DNA from: Streptomyces sp. CCM_MD2014
GTDB taxonomy: Bacteria > Actinomycetota > Actinomycetes > Streptomycetales > Streptomycetaceae
NCBI RefSeq assembly: GCF_000772045.1
Contig: NZ_CP009754.1
Span: 5,766,001-5,830,000 of the forward strand
DNA: 64,000 nt
Reading direction: 5' to 3'
The stretch's first letter is position 1, and each line of letters begins with the position of its first letter. Below are positions 17,360 to 24,970 of this stretch, piece by piece. The notes under the pieces were generated by a model. The model saw nothing but the letters and a program-made list of their open reading frames with translations, was not told the origin of the DNA and did no database searches. The translations under genes were made by a program, and so were the position numbers.

Positions 17360-17911
17360 GTGGCCGGGGGAGGAGTGGCTTTGCTGCGCAGAAGGGCCCG
17401 CCGCGGCCAGGGGGACGACGTACGCGACGACCCCCTGGACGCGGCTCAGGAACGCCGGGTGCGGGCGGTGCTCGCGCTGGGCGGGGTGCCGCAGGCGGAC
17501 CTGCCGGACGGGGTGCAGCAGGTCCGCCTGCGGCTGCTGGAGCGGACGGCCAGTGGCCGCGAGGCGCCGCGCGACGTGTCCGCGTGGGCGGCGGTCGTCG
17601 CCTCCAACCTGGCCATGGACTGGCACCGGGCCAGGCGCCGCCAGGACCGGCTCGGGGAACGCCTGGCCGCGCTGCGCCAGACGGAGCACCCCCGCGACGA
17701 GGACACCAGCGTCCTGTCCCTCGCCGTCGCCCAGGGTCTGGACGAGCTGCCGGACGCCCAGCGCCAGGTCCTCGTCCTGCGCTTCTACGCCGATCTGCCG
17801 GTGCGCGGCATCGCCGAGGAGCTGGGCATCCCCGAGGGCACGGTCAAGAGCAGGCTGCACACGGCGGTACGGGCCCTGCGCGCCCGCCTGCACGAGGACG
17901 AGGTGGTGTGA
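17360..17911 (+). CDS. ECF sigma factor (SigE-like family)
   Basis: Start chosen at the GTG at 17360, four bases after AGGAG, giving 183 residues. Region 2 covers AQERRVRAVLALGGVPQADL and WAAVVASNLAMDWHRAR. Region 4 is LDELPDAQRQVLVLRFYADL followed by the helix-turn-helix GIAEELGIPEGTVKSRLHTA. It belongs to the short actinobacterial SigE-like ECF group. The following membrane protein gene begins one base after its stop and is the likely regulatory partner. The target promoter is not known. Confidence 0.9.
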   Translation: MAGGGVALLRRRARRGQGDDVRDDPLDAAQERRVRAVLALGGVPQADLPDGVQQVRLRLLERTASGREAPRDVSAWAAVVASNLAMDWHRARRRQDRLGERLAALRQTEHPRDEDTSVLSLAVAQGLDELPDAQRQVLVLRFYADLPVRGIAEELGIPEGTVKSRLHTAVRALRARLHEDEVV

Positions 17912-17912
17912 G

Positions 17913-18647
17913 ATGGCCGCCGAACGGCACCCCGGTGGGTACGACGCGCTGATGGCCGCGATCACGGGCGAGCCGCTGCCGCCGGACGCGGGGGCGGACG
18001 CCCGCGGCGAGCACCGGTCGGCGACGGCCGACGTGGCGCTGCTGCGGGAGCAGCTGCACCTGCTCGGCGACGCCCTGGGCGAACCCGTCGCGCGAGAACG
18101 CCCGAAAGCGGCGGCGGCACCACCGCCCCGGCGCCGCCCCTTCCGTCTCGCCCTGGGCGTCCTCGCGGCGGCCTGCGCCGGTGTGGTGGTCACGGGCCTG
18201 GGCTGGCTGGTGGTGCAGAGCGGCAGCGGTGCCTCGCAGGACGCGGCGAGCGGCAGCGCGGCCGACAAGTCCGCGGTGCGGCCGTCGAGCCCGTCCGCGG
18301 GCCAGGAGGCCGCCGCGGTCTTCGGCACCCCCCGCTACCTGGCCTGCGCCCGTCTCGTCGCCGAGGGCACGGTGACCGCAGCCGATCCGGTGCCCGGCAC
18401 CGCACGGCACCGGATCACGCTCCGCGTGACGCAGGCCTACGCACCCGAGGGGAGCACCGGGACGGCGACGACGTTCGTCCTGGACGACGCCCTCGCCCGC
18501 CTCGCCCCCGGCGACCGGGTCCTGGTCGGCGTCCTCCGGGACCGCCCCACCGCCGACACGGTGATCACCGGTGACCGGAACATCGCCACCGTCCGCACCC
18601 GGATCACCGCCTCCCTCCCCGAGTCCCGCACCCTCACCTGCGACTGA
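17913..18647 (+). CDS. membrane protein coupled to the ECF sigma factor (putative anti-sigma)
   Basis: The 244-residue product starts at ATG one base after the sigma-factor stop. Its N-terminal 60 residues (GGYDALMAAITGEPLPPDA, then ATADVALLREQLHLLGDALG) resemble the cytoplasmic sigma-binding part of Streptomyces anti-sigma proteins. One membrane helix (LALGVLAAACAGVVVTGLG, about 70-90) is followed by an extracytoplasmic domain with two cysteines (YLACAR and the C-terminal LTCD). No HxxxCxxC zinc motif is present, so a ZAS-type mechanism is excluded. The anti-sigma role is inferred from position and layout. Confidence 0.7.
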   Translation: MAAERHPGGYDALMAAITGEPLPPDAGADARGEHRSATADVALLREQLHLLGDALGEPVARERPKAAAAPPPRRRPFRLALGVLAAACAGVVVTGLGWLVVQSGSGASQDAASGSAADKSAVRPSSPSAGQEAAAVFGTPRYLACARLVAEGTVTAADPVPGTARHRITLRVTQAYAPEGSTGTATTFVLDDALARLAPGDRVLVGVLRDRPTADTVITGDRNIATVRTRITASLPESRTLTCD

Positions 18648-18669
18648 GCCACCCGGGGGGCAAGCGAAA

Positions 18670-18701
18670 GGGGCGGGCGCCCGGCAAAGCGCGCCCGCCC
18701 C
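18670..18701. terminator. terminator between the sigma operon and the subtilase gene
   Basis: An 11-bp perfect stem (GGGGCGGGCGC and complement) with a 10-nt loop lies between convergent genes and can serve both. Confidence 0.85.
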
Positions 18702-18732
18702 CTGGGGCCTGTCCGGCCCGTACCGCACCGGA

Positions 18733-21700
18733 CTACGGCACGACCTTGCCGATCCGCACGCTGCCGAGGCCCGCGACCGTGCCGTGGGCGTTCACCAGCT
18801 GGACCCGGCCGAAGAACTCACGGCCCCCCGGGGCGGCGGCCAGGGCCGTGACGCTGCCCGTCACCGTCGCCGAGTCGCCCGTGCCGAGCCGCACCGTCGC
18901 GGCGTCGTCCACGGTGACCGAGCCGAGACCGGCGGAGAAGTACACGTCCCGGTAGTCGTACTCCGTGCTGCCCGACGGCACCGAGTAGCCCGCGACCGCC
19001 ACGGTGTACGTACCGGCGGCCGGCTTCGCGAGGGAGACCGACTCCTCCGAGTCGCCGTCGGCGGACTGGGCGACGACGGCGCCGTCCTTGTAGACCGTCA
19101 GGTCCAGGTCGGCGGACGCGTCGGAGACGCCCCCGATGGCGACGTCCAGCGACTCGGCGCCCTCGGGCACCTCGACCGTGGAGGTGGCCGTCTCACCCTG
19201 CTTGATCGTCGGGCGGGACGACTCGGACGAGCCGAGCGGGCCGCCGACCAGCTTGCCCTCCAGGGCGGCGTACTCGTTGGTCACCGTCCAGGAGGCGTCC
19301 GCCGGGGTGCCCGCCTCGGCCTCGGGCACGGTGACGACCTGCGGGTCGAAGGCCGCGCCGAGCACGGTGACGTCCAGCCGGTAGGGGTTGTCGAGCAGCG
19401 GCGAGGTGCGCCGGGCCTCGACCTCGACCTCCCAGACGCCGGGCTGCGGTTCGGCGTACGCGCGCACGTCGGGGCGGCAGCCGTTGCCGTCGAGGTAGTT
19501 GTTGTAGCAGTACGGCGTGGAGGTGTTGTCGGACGGGACGCCGTACGGGTGGATGGAGATGAAACGGGTCTGGCTGTCGTCCTTGAGCCCGCCGATCGCC
19601 ACCTCCAGCGACTTCGCGCCCTCGGGGACGGTCACGAAGTACGACTCGGTGCTGTTGCGCTGCACCGAGCCCTTCGCGGAGAAGTCGTACTTCAGCGGGG
19701 CGGAGACCACGACCGTGGTCAGGACCTGCCGGTCGACGCCCTCGGTGCTCGGGTCGTCGACCTCCAGGATCGCGCTCTTGAGACCGGCGGAGCCGGGCCG
19801 CGCCTCGACCTTCACGGTGACCGGCTCGTTCAGCGGCAGCTTCACCTCGTCCCGGCCGACGATCCGGAAGGTGTGCCCCGCGTTGTTCTCGAAGTCCAGC
19901 TCGTGCCGGACCGCCCGGTCCGGTCCTGTGGTGCGGGTGAGCGTGATCTCGTACGTCTTCTTCTGCCCGGCCTTCAGGCCGCCCTCGCGGTCGTACAGGC
20001 CGGTGCCGTAGCCCGGGGTCTCGAGGAACTGGTCGATCGCGGTGTCGACCGGTGCCTCGACCGTGTACTCGTGGGCGGTGGCGCCGTGCCGGATCGCCTT
20101 CCAGGCCTCGGGAACGTCGATCAGGCCCGCGCCCTCCTCGTACGCCTGCACGCCCTTGATGTGGTCGGCGGTGGAGGTCAGCGCCGTGCGCAGCTTGGCC
20201 GGGGTCAGGTCGATGCGGGCCTGCTCGGCCGCCGACAGGAGCAGCGCGGAGGCGCCGGCGGCCTGCGGGGACGCCATCGAGGTGCCCTGGAGCATGCCGT
20301 AGCCGGCGGGCAGGTCGTAGCCCGCCTCGGGGACCGGGGCGCCGGGCATCCAGGTCTGGATGGAGTTGATCGCGGCGCCGGGCGCGGTCAGCGTCGGCGT
20401 GAAGCCGCCGTCCTCACGCGGGCCGCGCGAGGAGAACGGCATCATCTGGTACTTGGTCCTCACGGCGGAGCCGTAGTTGGCGGCCCAGGTCTCGCGCGAG
20501 ATGGACGCGCCGACCGAGATCACCTTGTCGGCGAGGCCCGGGTCGCCGATGGTGTTGGCGCCGGGGCCGGAGTTGCCCGCGGAGATGACCAGCTGCACGC
20601 CGTAGGTGTCGATGAGCCGCGTGTACAGCTCGGCGCGGGCGTTGTTGCCGTCGTTGAGGGCGGGCAGGCCGCCGATCGACATGTTGACGATGTCGACGCC
20701 CCGGTTGACGACGAGGTCGAACATGCCCTCGGTGAGGGCGACGTTGGTGCAGCCGCCGCTCCACGTGCACGCGCGGGACGACACGATCTTCGCGCCGGGT
20801 GCGGCGCCGTCCATGCGGCCGCCGAACAGCCCGTTGGCGGCGGCGAGTCCGGCGACGTGCGTGCCGTGTTCGGACTCGATGACGCCGATGTTGACGAAGT
20901 CGGCCTTGGCGCCCGCGGAGTTGTAGACGACGTCCTTGCGGATCTCGACGACGAAGGGCTGGCGCTCGGCCACGTCCGTCTTCGGGTCGTCGGTGCCGAA
21001 GTACCCGACCTGGAAGCCGTCCTTGTACGGCTTCATCGGGGTGTCGTCGGAGAAGTCGTGGTTGTCGTTCAGGTCGACGCGGACCGTGCCGGCCTCGGCG
21101 TCGTACAGCACGCCCCAGGAGTCGGTGGTGTCGCCGTCCCGGTTGGCGTCGCCCGCGGCGTCACCGCCGGTGGTGTACGACTCCAGGAAGGTGCTGACCC
21201 GGTACGAGCCCGCGGGCGCGGTCCAGGTCTGCCCGCCGTAGGTGAAGGTGGGGCCGGAGACCGACGTGGTCATCGGGCGCCAGGTGCGGTCGCCGTCGAC
21301 GACCGGGTCGGTGGCGGTGACCCAGTCGACGATCTTGCGTTCGCCGGTGGTGGTCTTCTGCAGCGCCGGGTGGCCGAGGTCGACGCCGGAGTCGAGGATG
21401 CCGATGGTGACGCCGCGGCCGTCCGCCTTCGGGTGCTTCTTCACGAAGTCGACCGCGCCCGTCTCGAAGGACGGGTTGTACGGGTTCTTCGCCGGGGTCC
21501 AGCGGTCCGGGCCGCGGTAGTGGTCGCGGCCCTGGTGCGAGGCACCGCCCTTCGCCCCGTCCGCGCTCGGAGTCGGGTCGTCCAGCGGGATCTCGTCGCG
21601 CAGGTCGATGCCGTGTACGGAGGAGAGCTTCGCGGCGGCGGCGATGGCCGAGTCCGCCTTGGCGGTCGGGACGGTGGCGCGGACGTAGCCCAGCTCGTCG

Positions 21701-22032
21701 TAGGTGCGGCCGACGGTGCCGCCGGCGACCGAGTCGAGCTCCTTCGCCACCTGCTCGGTCCGGCCCGGCGCGGTGGCGACCATCATCGTGACGTTCTTCT
21801 CGCCGTCGGCCTTCGCCTCGGCGAGCAGGTCCGCGTCGTCGGAACCGAGCTTGTCGTGGGCGGACTTGACGGCGGCGTCGGCCGGGGGCGCGGTCGTCGC
21901 CGGTCCGTCGGCGGCGAGGGCCACGGGCACGGGCCCGACCGCCGCCAGCGCGGCGACGAGGCCCGTGGCCAGGACGATCCGTGCCGCGCGTCTTGCGCCC
22001 GGTATCGGTTCCCGCTGGGGGGTGTGGGTCAT
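18733..22032 (-). CDS. secreted S8 (subtilisin-like) serine protease
   Basis: The ATG at 22032 follows AAGGG by six bases and gives 1,099 residues. A signal peptide (RRAARIVLATGLVAALAAVG, cleavage near ALAADG) is followed by a propeptide-like region. Catalytic residues are D214 in ILDSGVDLGHP, H389 in HGTHVAGL and S585 in GTSMASPQ. The 175 residues between Asp and His far exceed subtilisin and form an insert. The C-terminal 450 residues are beta-rich and include pre-peptidase-like segments (EVAIGGLKDD, DVAIGGVSD). It is a large extracellular protease, divergent from a secreted hydrolase. Confidence 0.93.
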   Translation of the reverse strand: MTHTPQREPIPGARRAARIVLATGLVAALAAVGPVPVALAADGPATTAPPADAAVKSAHDKLGSDDADLLAEAKADGEKNVTMMVATAPGRTEQVAKELDSVAGGTVGRTYDELGYVRATVPTAKADSAIAAAAKLSSVHGIDLRDEIPLDDPTPSADGAKGGASHQGRDHYRGPDRWTPAKNPYNPSFETGAVDFVKKHPKADGRGVTIGILDSGVDLGHPALQKTTTGERKIVDWVTATDPVVDGDRTWRPMTTSVSGPTFTYGGQTWTAPAGSYRVSTFLESYTTGGDAAGDANRDGDTTDSWGVLYDAEAGTVRVDLNDNHDFSDDTPMKPYKDGFQVGYFGTDDPKTDVAERQPFVVEIRKDVVYNSAGAKADFVNIGVIESEHGTHVAGLAAANGLFGGRMDGAAPGAKIVSSRACTWSGGCTNVALTEGMFDLVVNRGVDIVNMSIGGLPALNDGNNARAELYTRLIDTYGVQLVISAGNSGPGANTIGDPGLADKVISVGASISRETWAANYGSAVRTKYQMMPFSSRGPREDGGFTPTLTAPGAAINSIQTWMPGAPVPEAGYDLPAGYGMLQGTSMASPQAAGASALLLSAAEQARIDLTPAKLRTALTSTADHIKGVQAYEEGAGLIDVPEAWKAIRHGATAHEYTVEAPVDTAIDQFLETPGYGTGLYDREGGLKAGQKKTYEITLTRTTGPDRAVRHELDFENNAGHTFRIVGRDEVKLPLNEPVTVKVEARPGSAGLKSAILEVDDPSTEGVDRQVLTTVVVSAPLKYDFSAKGSVQRNSTESYFVTVPEGAKSLEVAIGGLKDDSQTRFISIHPYGVPSDNTSTPYCYNNYLDGNGCRPDVRAYAEPQPGVWEVEVEARRTSPLLDNPYRLDVTVLGAAFDPQVVTVPEAEAGTPADASWTVTNEYAALEGKLVGGPLGSSESSRPTIKQGETATSTVEVPEGAESLDVAIGGVSDASADLDLTVYKDGAVVAQSADGDSEESVSLAKPAAGTYTVAVAGYSVPSGSTEYDYRDVYFSAGLGSVTVDDAATVRLGTGDSATVTGSVTALAAAPGGREFFGRVQLVNAHGTVAGLGSVRIGKVVP

Positions 22033-22179
22033 CGGCATCCCTTGAAGAGGAAGGAACATGCGGATCGACCGGAATCGATCGGTCCCGGCCGAAACGGTCC
22101 GGAATCCGATCCCGGACGACCGCTCAGCCTTACGCAAGGGGACGCCGTTTGGGGAGAGTTGTCCGAGACGGGATGGAGT

Positions 22180-22206
22180 GATGGCGTAATTCCGCCATAC
22201 GCCATC
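22180..22206. promoter_or_regulatory. operator-like inverted repeat GATGGCGTA-N9-TACGCCATC
   Basis: Perfect 9-bp arms separated by 9 bp, located between two divergent genes for secreted enzymes. It is about 150 bp upstream of the protease ATG and 185 bp upstream of the hydrolase ATG. It may be a regulator site controlling one or both. No regulator gene is adjacent. Confidence 0.45.
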
Positions 22207-22322
22207 AGGGACACAAGGGGCGGCCGGTGACAACCCCGGTGCAGGAGGCCGAATTGTGCTCAACCGTCCCCGACCCCGGCAACCTTCCCTCCACCCGCCC
22301 GGTCTCTCCCCCCGGACCGACC

Positions 22323-22359
22323 GGAACGCGAAGACGGAACGCGAAGACGGAACGCGAAA
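22323..22359 (+). repeat. 13-bp tandem repeat GGAACGCGAAGAC, three copies
   Basis: Two complete units (22323-22335 and 22336-22348) and a third of 11 bp (22349-22359) lie in the leader of the serine-hydrolase gene, just before its ribosome site. The repeat shows no pairing with flanking sequence; slipped-strand expansion is the simplest origin. Confidence 0.7.
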
Positions 22360-22390
22360 CAGGACTCAAGAAGAGGACGGGGAAGAAGAC

Positions 22391-23527
22391 ATGACCGTAC
22401 GCGTACGCACCACCCTGCTGGCGGCCACCGCGGTGGCACTCTCGGCGGCCCTCGCCGCCCCGGCCGCGGCGGCACCGAGCCCCGGCGGCCACGACGCGAC
22501 CCGCCACGCCCTGAAGGCCGCGGTCGCGGACGGCGTACCCGGCGTGACCGCGACCGCCCGCGAAGGCCGCCGCACCTGGTCCGGGACCGAGGGAGTGGGC
22601 GACCTCAGGACCGGCGAGCCGCGCTCCGAGCGGGACCGCTACCGCGTGGGCAGCATCACCAAGACCTTCGTCGCCACCGTCGTGCTCCAACTGGAGGCCG
22701 AGGGCCGGCTCTCACTGGACGACACCGTGGACGAGTGGCTGCCGGGCGTGGTCGAGGGCAACGGCAACCACGGGGACCGCATCACCCTGCGCCAGCTCCT
22801 GAACCACACCAGCGGCATCCACAACTACACGGCCGACGAGGAGTTCGTCCGCACGTACTTCGCCAGGGACGGCTTCCTCGAGCACCGCTACGACACCGTG
22901 ACGCCGCGGCAGCTGGTGGCGATCGCCACGGCCCACGAGCCGGACTTCGAGCCCGGGACCGACTGGAGGTACTCCAACACCAACTACATCCTGGCCGGCA
23001 TGGTGATCGAGGAGGCCACCGGGCGCCCGTACGCCGAGGAGGTGCGCCGCCGGATCATCGACCCGCTGAAGCTGCGCGCCACGTCGGTCCCGGGCACCCG
23101 GGTCACCCTGCCGCGGCCCAGCAGCCGCGCCTACTCCAAGCTGGCCGAGACGGCGACGGGCCCGACGTACGACGTCACCCGGCTGAACCCGTCCCTGGCC
23201 GGCTCGTCCGGGGAGATGATCTCCGACTCGGCCGACCTGAACCGCTTCTACACCGCCCTGCTCCGCGGCCGGCTGCTGCCCGCGGAGCAACTGGCCGAGA
23301 TGACCACCACGGTCCCCGCGATGCCGGGCGCCTCCTACGGCCTCGGCCTGATCAAGCGGGAACTCGACTGCGGCGTGACCGTCTGGGGCCACGGAGGAGG
23401 CATCCACGGCTCCTCCTCGGAGGCGGTGACGACCCGGGACGGCCGGCACGCGCTCGCCTTCAACTTCAACGGCGACTGGTCGGGCGACAGCGACGCGGTG
23501 ATCGAGGCGGAGTTCTGCGGCGACTGA
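22391..23527 (+). CDS. secreted serine hydrolase (beta-lactamase / DD-peptidase fold)
   Basis: The 378-residue protein starts at ATG after GGAAG. Signal peptide at about 1-28 (TTLLAATAVALSAALAAPAAAA). Family S12 / class C beta-lactamase motifs are complete: SITK at 88-91 with the nucleophilic serine, YSN at 194-196, and HGG at 334-336 in WGHGGGIHG. LRQLLNHTSGI is also typical. It could be a D-alanyl-D-alanine carboxypeptidase, an esterase or a beta-lactamase; sequence alone does not decide. It is divergent from the subtilase gene. Confidence 0.92.
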   Translation: MTVRVRTTLLAATAVALSAALAAPAAAAPSPGGHDATRHALKAAVADGVPGVTATAREGRRTWSGTEGVGDLRTGEPRSERDRYRVGSITKTFVATVVLQLEAEGRLSLDDTVDEWLPGVVEGNGNHGDRITLRQLLNHTSGIHNYTADEEFVRTYFARDGFLEHRYDTVTPRQLVAIATAHEPDFEPGTDWRYSNTNYILAGMVIEEATGRPYAEEVRRRIIDPLKLRATSVPGTRVTLPRPSSRAYSKLAETATGPTYDVTRLNPSLAGSSGEMISDSADLNRFYTALLRGRLLPAEQLAEMTTTVPAMPGASYGLGLIKRELDCGVTVWGHGGGIHGSSSEAVTTRDGRHALAFNFNGDWSGDSDAVIEAEFCGD

Positions 23528-23567
23528 CGGCCGGGCGGCCGCCCCGGTGGTCCCCGCGCCCACGGGA

Positions 23568-24650
23568 CTACCGGGGCAGCACCACGACGTACGCGGCGGG
23601 CTCCCGGTCCCCGGCCGCCATCAGGGCGGTGCGCACGACGGCCGCCTGGTGCTCGGCGCAGTCCCGCAGCTTGCGGGGGGTGAGGTGCACGACCGTGATG
23701 CCGAGCCGTTCCAGATGCTCGCGCTTGCGGGCGTGCTCCGCCCAGGCGTCGTCGTCCTCCCGCGTCCGGTGCGCCCGGGTGTCCAGCTCCAGCGCCACCG
23801 CCTGCTCGGGCCAGAAGGCGTCCACACCTCCCAGGTGCGGCCCGCCGGGCAGGCGCAGGTCGACGTTCCAGACCGGCTCCGGCAGACCGTGCTCGCGCAC
23901 CATCCGGTACAGGCGCTGCTCGGCCAGCGCCCGCCCCTCGGCGACCAGCGAGTCCACGGCGTCCACCACGTGCGGGCGGCTGAGCAGCCGGGCCCGGTTC
24001 AGCTCCCGCACCACCGCGGCCGGTTCGCAGTGTCCGCCGCGCACCGCCTCCGTCAGCAGCCGGCGCACGGTGCCCGGATCGGTCAGCTCCGCCACCGCGT
24101 CCGCCAGGGCCCGCGCCACCGGCGCCACCGGAACCCCGGCCAGCTCCACGGCGGTCGGCAGCGCCGCGGTGCGTACGACCCGCGCGCAGCCCGTCGTGCG
24201 CAGCCGGCGCAGCCGCGGGACCAGGACGTCGATGAGGTCCAGGGACGGCAGCGGGGGAGCGGCGGAGAACCCGTGCAGCGTCAGCGCGGCCAGTCCCGTG
24301 ATCATCGCCTCCGCGTAGGCGGGCGCGGGCGGCTGCTGTCCGCCCGGCTGGACCGGCACCGAGACGGACACCCCGGGCGCCGCGGCGGAAGCCGTGCCCG
24401 TGCCGCGGTCCCGTGCCGCGTAGAGGAGCACCGCGTGCAGGCGCTCCTCGCTGGTCGGCGGGCCCGGGTGCAGCAGGACGACGTTCGGCAGGAGCTGTTG
24501 CCAGGGGCCACCCGGCCGGCACTGCTCGTTGGTCTCCGCGGCGGAGACGCCGTGCGCCCGCAGCTGGGCTGCCGTCATCAGCGGACGCCGGCCGTCGGCC
24601 AGGTCGTGGAGCGGGCGGGGGCGGGGGGAGAGCGGGGTGTTGTGCGTCAT
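23568..24650 (-). CDS. AbiEi-antitoxin-like / DUF559 endonuclease-like protein
   Basis: The 360-residue protein starts at ATG (MTHNTPLSPRPRPLHDL). The N-terminal part has a short helix-turn-helix-like segment (PLMTAAQLRAHGVSAAE) and a region seen in AbiEi-type proteins (AMITGLAALTLHGFS, then DVLVPRLRRLRTTGCARVVR). The C-terminal 110 residues fit a DUF559/Vsr-like nuclease fold: GGVDAFWPEQAVALELDTRA, then the basic helix and LGITVVHLTPRKL. No toxin or restriction partner is adjacent. The nuclease activity is inferred from fold resemblance only. Confidence 0.7.
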   Translation of the reverse strand: MTHNTPLSPRPRPLHDLADGRRPLMTAAQLRAHGVSAAETNEQCRPGGPWQQLLPNVVLLHPGPPTSEERLHAVLLYAARDRGTGTASAAAPGVSVSVPVQPGGQQPPAPAYAEAMITGLAALTLHGFSAAPPLPSLDLIDVLVPRLRRLRTTGCARVVRTAALPTAVELAGVPVAPVARALADAVAELTDPGTVRRLLTEAVRGGHCEPAAVVRELNRARLLSRPHVVDAVDSLVAEGRALAEQRLYRMVREHGLPEPVWNVDLRLPGGPHLGGVDAFWPEQAVALELDTRAHRTREDDDAWAEHARKREHLERLGITVVHLTPRKLRDCAEHQAAVVRTALMAAGDREPAAYVVVLPR

Positions 24651-24883
24651 GACCGGCAATTTCCCGCGCCCGATCGGCCCCTTAACCGCTGTTACACGTC
24701 CATCGCCGAACCGGGACAAGCCCGCCCTAAAGGACGCCTGTTCGGATGCCGAAAACCCCTGGTCCGCCACAGTGCGGCCCAGGGGTTACGGCTGCTATTG
24801 CCCGCATTCCGTAACGACGACGGAACGCTCAATCGTTGGCCATGACTCGTCGGCGCGGGGCGGGGCGACGCCCTCAAGGGGGC

Positions 24884-24948
24884 GCGGGGCTGCATCGATG
24901 TGCGGCTCCGCCGCGTGGGCGCGATCAACCACGACGCACCCGCGCCCG
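24884..24948 (+). repeat. 65-bp dispersed intergenic repeat, copy 1
   Basis: It differs at three positions from the copy at 51659-51723, in the same orientation. Its core is CATCGATGTGCGGCTCCGCC followed by a GTGGGCGCGATCAACCACGA segment. Both copies are intergenic. It lies downstream of the second pepN gene and upstream of the DUF559 gene. I recall similar sequences scattered through Streptomyces chromosomes; the self-complementary GCGG-CTC-CGCC could form a small hairpin. The surrounding 24651-24970 gap holds nothing else I can name. Confidence 0.8.
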
Positions 24949-24970
24949 ACGGACAACCGGACCCGGCGGC

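Larger units (their letters stand above)
22033..22390. other. intergenic region between the divergent subtilase and serine-hydrolase genes
   Basis: This 358-bp region must hold both promoters. It contains the inverted repeat at 22180-22206 and the 13-bp tandem repeat at 22323-22359, listed separately. I see no credible gene in it. Confidence 0.6.

Noticed and set aside
18571..22230. 1,219-residue plus-strand open frame
   Set aside because: Antisense shadow of the subtilase gene; Val/Gly/Arg/Asp-rich sequence with no domain, typical of the complementary frame of GC-rich genes.
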